From Accumulibacter sp. (GTDB taxonomy: Bacteria > Pseudomonadota > Gammaproteobacteria > Burkholderiales > Rhodocyclaceae), in the NCBI RefSeq assembly GCF_036625195.1, contig NZ_JAZKUG010000001.1, positions 1,984,001 through 2,048,000 on the forward strand: a stretch of DNA of 64,000 nucleotides, written 5' to 3'. Of the stretch, positions 16,229-23,425 are shown one piece after another. The translations under genes were made by a program, and so were the position numbers. The stretch's first letter is position 1. Each line of letters begins with the position of its first letter. The notes below the pieces were generated by a model that saw nothing but the letters and a program-made list of their open reading frames with translations, did no database searches and was not told the origin of the DNA.

Positions 16229-16884
16229 TGACCGCTCGCGAGACGATAACCGATGCCGCGCACGGTTTCGACCATCGCTCGCCCCAGCTTGCGGCGCAGG
16301 GCGGCGACATGGACCTCGACGGCGTTGCTGGCCCATTCGGCGGCAAAGCCGAGTACCAGTCTCTCGAGGTCCGCCTTGCTGACGATGCGGCCGGGGCGCA
16401 GAAGCAGCGCTTCGAGAATGGCCCACTCGCGGCTGGTGAGCTCGACGCGCTGTCCGCTCACCCGGACCGCGTGGGCGACCAGATCCACCTCGACCTCGCC
16501 GAAGCGCCGCCGCGTGTCGGCGCTGCCGGCGATTCGCCGGCTCACCGCGCGCAGGCGGGCCGCCAGTTCCTCTGGTGCGAAGGGCTTGACCAGGTAGTCG
16601 TCGGCGCCGCTGTCGAGGCCGCGGACGCGGTCATCGAGGAGGTCGCGCGCCGTCAGCATCAGCGCCGGCGTGGCGTCGCCGCGGCGGCGCCGTCCGCGCA
16701 GCCAGTCGAGTCCCGAACCGTCCGGCAACTGCCAGTCCACCAGCAGGGCATCGTAGGGCTCACCTTCGTGGGCCGCGACCTGTTGCAGCGTCCGGCACCA
16801 GTCCACGCGATGGCCGTCGACTGCCAGGAAGTCGCGCAGTCCCTCGCCGAGGATGTCGTCGTCTTCGATCAGCAGCAGTCGCAT
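16225..16884 (-). CDS. OmpR-family response regulator, PmrA-like
   Basis: A 219-residue DNA-binding regulator. The receiver domain has the acidic pocket IEDDD, phospho-acceptor Asp in LLVDWQLPDGSG near residue 51, and LVKPFAPEELAAR; the C-terminal winged-helix has LTSREWAILEALLLRPGRIVS and VRGIGYRL. The ATG at 16884 matches the family start (MRLLLIEDD); the frame continues upstream but without similarity. It is translationally coupled to the sensor kinase. The divergent gene encodes a lipid A phosphoethanolamine transferase, the classical PmrA target, which is the basis for calling it PmrA-like. Confidence 0.88.
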   Translation of the reverse strand: MRLLLIEDDDILGEGLRDFLAVDGHRVDWCRTLQQVAAHEGEPYDALLVDWQLPDGSGLDWLRGRRRRGDATPALMLTARDLLDDRVRGLDSGADDYLVKPFAPEELAARLRAVSRRIAGSADTRRRFGEVEVDLVAHAVRVSGQRVELTSREWAILEALLLRPGRIVSKADLERLVLGFAAEWASNAVEVHVAALRRKLGRAMVETVRGIGYRLASGQ

Positions 16885-16897
16885 CGACTTTCTCCGA

Positions 16898-16920
16898 AGC
16901 CTGGCCGAGGTGGCCAGGCT
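16898..16920 (-). promoter_or_regulatory. Perfect 9-bp inverted repeat in the response-regulator leader
   Basis: AGCCTGGCC (16898-16906) and GGCCAGGCT (16912-16920) are perfect complements around GAGGT. The element lies 14 nt upstream of the regulator ATG and could be an operator or an RNA hairpin controlling its translation. There is no T-run on either side. Confidence 0.5.
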
Positions 16921-16968
16921 GACGATTGTACCGGAGCCTGCCGGGGCAGGGCGGCCGACCGCGGCTCG

Positions 16969-16985
16969 CTTAAGCGGCTCTTCAG
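16969..16985 (+). promoter_or_regulatory. PmrA-box-like direct repeat upstream of the eptA-type gene
   Basis: CTTAAG (16969-16974), 5-nt spacer CGGCT, then CTTCAG (16980-16985). The PmrA/BasR consensus is two YTTAAK half-sites separated by 5 nt; the first half matches fully and the second has one mismatch. It sits 24-40 nt upstream of the phosphoethanolamine transferase start and next to the divergent PmrA-like regulator gene. Confidence 0.55.
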
Positions 16986-17008
16986 GAGCGGCGCGCAGCA
17001 TCGCTGCC

Positions 17009-18706
17009 ATGCCCATCTTGCCCACTCCCCCGCTCCCGTCACGGCGAGCACAGGCGCTTGCCGCTGACGGTTCTTTCGCGATTCCGGCGACCATCGAGCA
17101 GTTGCTGCTCGTGGCGAGCATCTTCTGGGTGCTGACGGCGAACCGGCCCTTTCTTGCCGCGATCGTTGGCGAGCGGTCGCTGACGGCGGCCGGCACCTGG
17201 GGTCTGTTGCTGGCAACCGCTGTCCTGCTGGTCGCCATCCACTTCGCCCTGCTCGCGCTGCTGGCGACACGTCTGACGGTCAAGCCGCTGCTGGCACTGA
17301 TGATCGTCGCGACCGTCATCGCCTCGCATTTCATGTCGGCCTACGGCGTCCTGCTCGATCCGACGATGCTGCGCAACGTCCTGCGAACGGATTTCCTGGA
17401 AGCGCGCGAACTTCTGTCACCGGCGCTGGCAGTGGAGCTTGCGCTCTACGCGCTGCTGCCGCTGCTCCTGCTCTGGCGCGTACGGATCGCGGTGCGCCCG
17501 CCGCTGCGTTCCTGCGGCGCACGCCTGCTGGCGCTGCTCTTGGCGGCCGTGGCGATGGCCGGCTCGCTGGCGGTGGTCTACAAACCACTGTCGTCGCTGC
17601 TGCGCAACCACAAGGAGGTGCGCTACCTGATCACGCCGGCGAACTACCTCTGGTCGCTGGCCAGTGTCGCCGCCAGCGATGCCCGTGGTGTGGCGAGGAC
17701 CCGCGCGCCGATCGGCCTCGACGCGGTGGCCGGCCCGGGTGTGGCAAAGGGCGACCGACCGCGCTTCGTCGTCGTCGTCGTCGGCGAGACCGCGCGCGCT
17801 GCGAACTGGGGGCTCAACGGGTACATGCGGCAGACGACCCCCGAGCTGGCCCGGCTCGACGTGATCAACTTCAGCCGGGTAGCGAGTTGCGGCACGAACA
17901 CCGACGCGTCGCTGCCCTGCATGTTCGCTCCGGTCGGCAGGCGCAGCTACGATGCCGAGCGGATCAATGGCAGCGAGTCCCTGCTGCACGTTCTGGCGCG
18001 GGCAGGCGTCGGCGTGCAGTGGCGCGACAACCAGTCCGGCTGCAAGGGTGTCTGTGACGGCCTGCCGAGCGAAAGCGTCGCGACCATGAACCCGCCGGGC
18101 TTCTGCGATGGCGGGCGCTGTCTCGATGGCGGCCTGCTGCATGGCCTCGACGAGCGCCTGCGGCGCGCACGGGGGAGCAACCTGATCGTCCTGCACCAGC
18201 TCGGCAATCACGGACCATCGTACTTCCGCCGCCACCCACCGGCCTTTGCCCGCTTCCAGCCGGAATGCACGAACGACGACCTGAGCCAGTGTTCGCCCGA
18301 ACAGATCGTCAATGCCTACGACAACGCGCTGCTCTACACCGATCATGTTCTGGCCAGCCTGATCAACATCCTGCAGGCTCGTGCCGGCGAGGTCGATTCG
18401 GCGCTGATCTACGTTTCCGATCATGGCGAATCGCTCGGCGAGGGTGGGCTCTACCTGCACGGCGTGCCCTACGCCATTGCCCCCACCGTACAGAAGGAAG
18501 TGCCGATGCTGATGTGGTTCTCGGACGGTTTCCGCCGCAGCGCCGCGATCGATGCCGCCTGCCTGCAGCGGCGGGCTGCCGCGCCGGCCAGCCATGACCA
18601 CCTGTTCCACACGCTGCTCACCCTGCTCGACGTGCGGACTTCGCTCTACGAGGCGGACTGGGATCTGCTGCAGGGCTGCCGCAGTCCCGAGCTGGCGGCG
18701 GGTTGA
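17009..18706 (+). CDS. eptA: Lipid A phosphoethanolamine transferase, EptA type
   Basis: Inner-membrane enzyme adding phosphoethanolamine to lipid A, lowering surface charge and sensitivity to cationic peptides such as polymyxin. The 565 residues have about five N-terminal membrane helices (to about residue 190) and a periplasmic sulfatase-fold domain. Signature motifs are VVVGETARAANWGLNGY, SCGTNTDASLPCMF with the Thr nucleophile near residue 296, and the metal-binding SDHGESLGEGGLYLHG. ATG 17009 is preferred because the upstream frame runs through the regulator promoter region; no strong Shine-Dalgarno is seen. Divergent from, and probably controlled by, the PmrAB-like pair. Confidence 0.88.
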   Translation: MPILPTPPLPSRRAQALAADGSFAIPATIEQLLLVASIFWVLTANRPFLAAIVGERSLTAAGTWGLLLATAVLLVAIHFALLALLATRLTVKPLLALMIVATVIASHFMSAYGVLLDPTMLRNVLRTDFLEARELLSPALAVELALYALLPLLLLWRVRIAVRPPLRSCGARLLALLLAAVAMAGSLAVVYKPLSSLLRNHKEVRYLITPANYLWSLASVAASDARGVARTRAPIGLDAVAGPGVAKGDRPRFVVVVVGETARAANWGLNGYMRQTTPELARLDVINFSRVASCGTNTDASLPCMFAPVGRRSYDAERINGSESLLHVLARAGVGVQWRDNQSGCKGVCDGLPSESVATMNPPGFCDGGRCLDGGLLHGLDERLRRARGSNLIVLHQLGNHGPSYFRRHPPAFARFQPECTNDDLSQCSPEQIVNAYDNALLYTDHVLASLINILQARAGEVDSALIYVSDHGESLGEGGLYLHGVPYAIAPTVQKEVPMLMWFSDGFRRSAAIDAACLQRRAAAPASHDHLFHTLLTLLDVRTSLYEADWDLLQGCRSPELAAG

Positions 18707-18800
18707 TCGCTCGCCGCCGGCACGTCATGGCAGCGGCCCAGCCGGCGACGCCGCGCGATGGTGTACGCAGCTTCGGCCCCGCGCTGCCGTCGCCTGCGGT

Positions 18801-19772
18801 TCACAGGCCGGCGAACAAGTCCGCCGCTGCCTCCTGGCCGAGCTCGAAATAGCGCTTCTGGGCGCTGCTGTCCTTCAGCGAGATCGTCATGCTCTCGAGG
18901 TCCTTCGGCCGCAGGACGTGCAGTGGCTTGGCGCAGTAGCGCCGGCCGTCGATCTCGGCACTCTGTCGGCCCATGGCCGCGAGCATGCCGTTGATCAGCT
19001 TCGCCTGCGCGAAGACGCGGGTGTTGGGCAGGGTCAGCTGCATGTCGCTGACCAGCAGGTGCGTGTCGATGCTGTTGAACGGCAGGCTGAAGGCGCTCGA
19101 CTGGTAGAGCTTGTCGAGTTCGCGGTGATAGTCGTAATCGGTGAAGTCGATGGCAATGATCTCGTCGACCTCATCATCCTCGAAAAGCGTGCGCAGCGGG
19201 CTGTTGTCGAGATAGCCGCCTTCGATGAAGTAGTCGCCATCGATGCTGCGGGCACGGAAGTAGGGGATCGTCGTGATGCCGGCGAGGAAGGCGTCCATGA
19301 AGCGGTCGAGGCTGGCATCGTCGACGCTGGCGAGGATCTCGTTGATCCGGAAGACGTGGCCCTGCCGCCGGCTCAGATTGGTGGCGCGGATGTCCCAGCG
19401 CAGGGTCGCGAGATGGCGGGCCAGCAGGTCGCGGCGCTGCGGGTCGTCGAGCAGCAGCGATTTGCGGCAACTGGCTTTGTCGACGGTGAACAGATGCGTG
19501 CCCGTCGGCAGCAACTGCGGCCGCAGGCCGAGGAAGTTGCCGAGGATGTGGAAGATGTCGCCGATGCCCAGCCTGACGGTGCGCGTCAGTACTGGTGGCA
19601 GTTCCTCTTTCTCCCAGTCCCAGAGCAGGTAGTCGACGACGATGTTGTTGCCCGAGCTGGTCGAGGCGATGTGTACCAGCGGCACACCCTGTTTCCTCAT
19701 CCAGACCAGCACGCCCTCGCTGAAGAAGCTCCGATAGCCGCCGCCCGAGGCGACGAAGCCGTATCTGGTCAT
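18801..19772 (-). CDS. Patatin-like phospholipase-family protein with altered active-site motifs
   Basis: A 323-residue protein of the patatin/RssA-like fold. The oxyanion-hole motif appears as GGGYR near residue 10. The nucleophile elbow reads STSSG rather than GxSxG, and the catalytic Asp motif (usually DGG) reads EGGYLDNSP, so Asp is replaced by Glu. The rest looks like a complete domain, with no signal peptide. Start ATG 19772 has a clear AAAGGAG Shine-Dalgarno upstream. It may be a lipase with relaxed motifs or a non-catalytic relative. It is divergent from the HIT protein gene. Confidence 0.75.
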   Translation of the reverse strand: MTRYGFVASGGGYRSFFSEGVLVWMRKQGVPLVHIASTSSGNNIVVDYLLWDWEKEELPPVLTRTVRLGIGDIFHILGNFLGLRPQLLPTGTHLFTVDKASCRKSLLLDDPQRRDLLARHLATLRWDIRATNLSRRQGHVFRINEILASVDDASLDRFMDAFLAGITTIPYFRARSIDGDYFIEGGYLDNSPLRTLFEDDEVDEIIAIDFTDYDYHRELDKLYQSSAFSLPFNSIDTHLLVSDMQLTLPNTRVFAQAKLINGMLAAMGRQSAEIDGRRYCAKPLHVLRPKDLESMTISLKDSSAQKRYFELGQEAAADLFAGL

Positions 19773-19821
19773 GCCGTTCTCCTTTCCCGGTGCGAAGAAG
19801 CGGCTGCCGGGAACAGCCGCA

Positions 19822-19836
19822 GTGCCAGTGTGGCAC
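19822..19836. promoter_or_regulatory. Palindrome between the divergent patatin-like and HIT genes
   Basis: GTGCCA-GTG-TGGCAC is a perfect 6-bp inverted repeat with a 3-nt centre, immediately overlapping a -10-like CACAAT (19834-19839, plus strand). It is placed as an operator would be, in the divergent intergenic region. A second inverted repeat (CGGCTG/CAGCCG) lies at 19801-19819. Confidence 0.4.
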
Positions 19837-19950
19837 AATCTGACGGCTGCTGCAGGGGCACACCGGCTGACACCGGTCGCCGGGCCGCTGCCGCTGCAAC
19901 CCCCCGCCGATTTCCGGCGGCGTGCGAAACGCTCTCCGAGGAGGTGACTG

Positions 19951-20412
19951 ATGGACGAACTGCAGGTGCTTGCCGGTTTTCGCAGCAAGTTCCGTGTCGA
20001 TGAACTGCTGGTGGCGCACAATGAGGCGTGGTCGTGGTCGGTGCGGCCGGGGCAGGTGACGCTCGGTGCCGGCATCCTGTCCCTGAACCGGCACGCGGCG
20101 CGCTTCGCGGAGGTGACGGCGGCAGAGATGGCGGCCCTGGCCGAAATCGTCGGTTCACTGGAGCACGCCCTGCGCTCTGCCTTCGACTATCAGGCGATCA
20201 ACTATCTGATGCTGATGATGGTCGACCATCACGTGCACTTCCACGTCATTCCACGTTACGAAGGGCAGCGCAGCTTTGCCGGTGTGGCGTGGGTGGACCG
20301 GGGCTGGCCGGCAGTTCCCGTCCTCGCCGAGGTGCAGCACGCCGATCGCTCGGAGTTGCCGGATCTGCTGCGGCAGCACCTGCTGGCTGCCCTGCCGCCA
20401 GCTGACCGCTAG
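19951..20412 (+). CDS. HIT-family (histidine triad) protein
   Basis: A 153-residue cytoplasmic protein with the triad motif HVHFHVIPRY near residue 93 (H-x-H-x-H), the nucleotide-binding signature of HIT hydrolases/transferases. The upstream part carries LGAGILSLNRHAARFAEV and the family-typical helix before DHHVHFH. Start supported by GAGGAGGTGA a few bases upstream. The substrate is not predictable; it resembles the diadenosine-polyphosphate/AMP-lysine type hydrolases only broadly. Confidence 0.82.
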   Translation: MDELQVLAGFRSKFRVDELLVAHNEAWSWSVRPGQVTLGAGILSLNRHAARFAEVTAAEMAALAEIVGSLEHALRSAFDYQAINYLMLMMVDHHVHFHVIPRYEGQRSFAGVAWVDRGWPAVPVLAEVQHADRSELPDLLRQHLLAALPPADR

Positions 20413-20584
20413 TCGCCTGGGCTTCGGCGTCAGCCGGCTGACCTGCCAGGCGTCGGCGCGGGAGCGACTGCGCGAGGCCAGAACGGGCGGCACCGTCGAT
20501 TCGCTTCCCGTTCCTGGTGTCAGCGCTGCGCCCTTCGCCGTGTTGCCTGCGGCTGCCGACGATCGCCCGGCGACGCCGACGCCA

Positions 20585-20728
20585 TCAGCCTTCGTTGCGC
20601 CAGTCGTGCAAGGTCTCCTTGCGTGGTGGCAGCGGGCTTCTGTCGGGATCGTCGCGGCGCAGCAGCGGGATTGCGGCCGCCAGGACGAAGACGACGCAGA
20701 TGCCGAGGACGATCCACAAGGTGCTCAT
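20585..20728 (-). CDS. Small single-span membrane protein (47 residues)
   Basis: A short gene: ATG 20728, 47 codons, stop at 20585-20587. An ideal Shine-Dalgarno (GGAGGAG) lies 5 nt upstream of the start. The product starts MSTLWIVLGICVVFVLAAAIP, one clear transmembrane helix, followed by a charged cytoplasmic tail LLRRDDPDRSPLPPRKETLH. I do not recognise a named family. It stands alone between the HIT gene and the polysaccharide polymerase, on the opposite strand to both. Confidence 0.6.
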   Translation of the reverse strand: MSTLWIVLGICVVFVLAAAIPLLRRDDPDRSPLPPRKETLHDWRNEG

Positions 20729-21007
20729 TCATCTCCTCCATTGGCGCCAGTTGCGGCGCATCGCCAGCCACTCGCCCGCTGCCCCGGTCCAGCGGTGCCG
20801 CACCGCTGCCGCGGGCGCGCTGGCCGCGATGATGGCGGCGGCCAGCCGCCCCGTTCCAGGGGCCGATTAGACCGCAGTGCATGCCGGCTGGCAAGCCGCG
20901 GCACGCTGACGCGGCAGCCGCCATGCCGCGCGACGGCGGCAGTCGCAGAGGGCGCAGGCGTCGCCGGCGCAGCGATCCGGGGCAAGCTGCGGGCCGGGGC
21001 TGGCGCA
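20729..21007. other. Non-coding stretch before the polymerase promoter
   Basis: No gene recognised. The open frame upstream of the polymerase start is compositionally Arg/Gly-rich and looks like GC-driven noise. The stretch probably carries the promoter of the small membrane protein on the minus strand. Confidence 0.35.
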
Positions 21008-21036
21008 TTGACAGAAGCACCGGCGAACGACACAAT
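21008..21036 (+). promoter_or_regulatory. Sigma70-type promoter for the polysaccharide polymerase
   Basis: A perfect -35 hexamer TTGACA (21008-21013), exactly 17 bp, then CACAAT (21031-21036, 4 of 6 matches to TATAAT). Transcription would start about 35 nt before the ATG at 21079. Confidence 0.65.
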
Positions 21037-21078
21037 CCGCCGCCTCGTCGCCGTCAGTGGCTGTCCTTGGGGAGCTCG

Positions 21079-23139
21079 ATGATTCTGCTGCACGGCGTCC
21101 TGGCGATCCTCAGCGGCGCACTGGCGGCCTTGATTGCGCTCAGTCATCCGCTGTGGCCGGCTTCACTGGCAATCGCGCTGCTCGTCTGGTGCGTCGTCGT
21201 CTGCCTCAACCCGGTGATCTGGCTGGCCTTGTTGCCTGCCGGTCTGCCGCTGGCCGGCTTCTCGCCATGGACTGGCTGGATCGGCGTCGAGGAGTTCGAT
21301 CTGTTCTGCCTTGGGGCAGCGGCCGGGTCGCTGAGCCGCCTCGTTCTGCAGCGGTTGTGGCCAGCCCGCTGGCTGCGGGCTGCCGAGAGGAGCGCCGACG
21401 GACATGGCGACGAGCGGTTGGCTGGCGGTGTCCTGCTGCTGCCGACGGCATCGCCGTCGCGACTGCCGCTCAGCCCCGACAGCCGGCGCAGGCAGTGGCT
21501 GGCAGGATGCGCCCTCGCCCTGCTCGCAGCCTCATGTCTTGCCGCCGTCTGGCGTGGCCTGATTGCTGCCGGTGGTCCGCCGCTGGATTGGTTCGAGGGC
21601 TATGAAGAGCCGCTGAACTGCCTGCGCGTGGCCAAGAGCCTGCTCCTGGTGTTGCCGCTGCTGCCGTCGTTGTGCGACCTGTTGCGTTGCCAGCCGCGCT
21701 CGAGCACGCGATGCCTTGCCGCGGGTACGGTCGCCGGTTTGGCGGTGGTCGTACTGGCGGCGCTCTGGGAGCGCCTGGCTCATCCCGGTCTGCTGGACTT
21801 CACGACGGCCTATCGCACGACGGCGTTGTTCTGGGAAATGCACGTCGGCGGTGCGGCGCTCGATGCCTTCCTGGCGTTGACTCTGCCTTTTGCCGTGCGC
21901 CCCGTGTTGCGCGCCGTCGCACCGGGCAGCTGGCTGGCCGCTGCGCTGCTGGCGTTGTTCGCGTGCTACGCTTGTCTGACCAGTTTTTCGCGGGCGCTCT
22001 ATCTTGGCGTGGCGGTTGCAGTGGCAGTCCTCGTTTACAGCCACGCGCGGCAGGCGGGGTCGGCGGGGAGCGGTCGGCGGCACTCGCCGCGCTGGCGGCA
22101 GCGGGCCAACCGCGTCCTGGCCGGGACCCTGCTCGCCGAGGTGCTGCTGGTTGCCGGCAGCGGAGAGTTCATGGGCAGCCGGCTGGCGAGCGGCGAGCGC
22201 GACTTCGTCGGGCGGCTGACGCACTGGCAGGAAGGTCTCGGTCTATTGCAGGACGGCAGCGACATCCTTTTCGGCAGGGGTAGCGGTCGCTTTCCGGCCG
22301 ACTACTCGGCGCAGGTCGCCGGGCGCGAGATGCCGGGCCGGCTGCACCTGATCGATGACGCCGACGGTCGCCATCTGGGTCTGCAGGGCGTGCACTGGCT
22401 CGCGCCGCAGCGCGGTCGCTGGGAATTGTTGCAACGGGTTCCGGCGCCGCTTGCCGGTAGCTACCGCCTGCGTCTCGCAGCCCGCTCGGTACAACCGGCG
22501 GTGCTCGTTGCCAGCGTCTGCCACCAGCACCTGCTCTACGCCGCTGCCTGCGCCGAGTCGGCGGTGTTCGCTCCGGGTGGCGGCGGGCAATGGCGGGCGT
22601 TCGAACTGTCGCTGCACGGCAGCGCCGGACTGCCAGCATCCCGGCAGGTGCCGGTGCCCGGGTTCTTTTCCCTGCGGCTCCTCGGTCCGGCTGGCTTCGT
22701 CGAGATCGATGCGCTCAGCCTGATCGACGGCAACGGCAGCCAGATCCTGAGCAACGGCGATTTTTCGCAGGGCCTGGCGCGCTGGTTCTTCGCCGCGCGT
22801 CACTACTTCCTGCCCTGGCATGTCGACAGCCTCTACCTCGAGATGCTGATCGACCAGGGGGTGATTGGGCTGTCGCTGCTGCTTGCCCTGATGGCGCTGG
22901 CGATGGTCAATCTATGGCGCCTTTGCCAGCGCGGGCACGAACTGGCACCCTATCTCCTGGCTGCGCTGATGGCTGGCATGGCGACCGGCGTCTTCGTCAG
23001 CGTGCTCGACATGCCGCGCGTTGCCTTCCTGCTGTACCTGTTGCTCTGTTGCGCGCTGTTCATCGATGACGGCTCGCCTGCCCAGGTGCCGTCGCTGCCA
23101 CGTTCCGGCAAAGCGCCGGACTGGCCGTCCGGTGTATAA
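21079..23139 (+). CDS. O-antigen ligase/polymerase-like membrane protein with a periplasmic beta-rich insert
   Basis: A 686-residue multi-spanning membrane protein of the Wzy/O-antigen ligase type, expected to polymerise or ligate polysaccharide units at the periplasmic face of the inner membrane. Roughly ten or more hydrophobic helices surround a large non-membrane segment at about residues 400-600. That segment alternates strand-like stretches (GSYRLRLAARS, FFSLRLLG, FVEIDALSLIDG) and ends NGDFSQGLARWFFAARH, resembling a carbohydrate-binding jelly roll. After it comes VDSLYLEMLIDQGVIGLSLL, the motif after the long periplasmic loop in Wzy_C proteins. Start ATG 21079 has GGGGAG upstream and follows a strong promoter; the longer frame is rejected. 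Confidence 0.75.
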   Translation: MILLHGVLAILSGALAALIALSHPLWPASLAIALLVWCVVVCLNPVIWLALLPAGLPLAGFSPWTGWIGVEEFDLFCLGAAAGSLSRLVLQRLWPARWLRAAERSADGHGDERLAGGVLLLPTASPSRLPLSPDSRRRQWLAGCALALLAASCLAAVWRGLIAAGGPPLDWFEGYEEPLNCLRVAKSLLLVLPLLPSLCDLLRCQPRSSTRCLAAGTVAGLAVVVLAALWERLAHPGLLDFTTAYRTTALFWEMHVGGAALDAFLALTLPFAVRPVLRAVAPGSWLAAALLALFACYACLTSFSRALYLGVAVAVAVLVYSHARQAGSAGSGRRHSPRWRQRANRVLAGTLLAEVLLVAGSGEFMGSRLASGERDFVGRLTHWQEGLGLLQDGSDILFGRGSGRFPADYSAQVAGREMPGRLHLIDDADGRHLGLQGVHWLAPQRGRWELLQRVPAPLAGSYRLRLAARSVQPAVLVASVCHQHLLYAAACAESAVFAPGGGGQWRAFELSLHGSAGLPASRQVPVPGFFSLRLLGPAGFVEIDALSLIDGNGSQILSNGDFSQGLARWFFAARHYFLPWHVDSLYLEMLIDQGVIGLSLLLALMALAMVNLWRLCQRGHELAPYLLAALMAGMATGVFVSVLDMPRVAFLLYLLLCCALFIDDGSPAQVPSLPRSGKAPDWPSGV

Positions 23140-23140
23140 T
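23116..23140 (+). promoter_or_regulatory. -10 element with adjoining inverted repeat upstream of the PEP-CTERM-type sugar transferase
   Basis: CCGGAC-TGGCC-GTCCGG (23116-23132) is a perfect 6-bp inverted repeat directly before a consensus TATAAT (23135-23140), which overlaps the polymerase stop codon. The repeat occupies the place of the spacer, as a repressor operator would. No good -35 is visible. A leader of about 280 nt follows. Confidence 0.4.
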
Positions 23141-23333
23141 CACCTTGTCAAGCAACCGAGCAATATCAATAACTTGCAATTTTATCAGATGATTATGTCG
23201 ATGCTTCAAGGTGGTTTCTCGATGGTCTCCAAGCAGGGTGGCGGGTCTTCGCTGCCCGATTCTCAGCAGCCTGTGCATTAGGTCACGGTCACCCGTCCGC
23301 CGCGCTGATAGCCTTCGTGTCATGCGTTTCGCC

Positions 23334-23364
23334 GCGCCCTGCCGATGAAGCAGCGGCAGGGTGC
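23334..23364 (+). promoter_or_regulatory. Stable hairpin in the long leader of the sugar-transferase gene
   Basis: GCGCCCTGCCG (23334-23344) pairs with CGGCAGGGTGC (23354-23364) over 11 positions with one G-U pair and a 9-nt loop. It lies about 60 nt upstream of the GTG start. The leader between 23140 and 23425 is noticeably AT-richer at its 5' end and has no recognised gene. Confidence 0.4.
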
Positions 23365-23425
23365 GGGCGGATTCGCTTCTCAACGACGCACGCGGGGCGA
23401 TGTTCATGCTTGCAGGGGGTCTATC

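Noticed and set aside
23140..23425. Sigma54 (-24/-12) site for PrsR upstream of the sugar transferase
   Set aside because: Candidates such as TGGCGGGTCTTCGCTGC have the wrong GG-to-GC spacing; no full match found.
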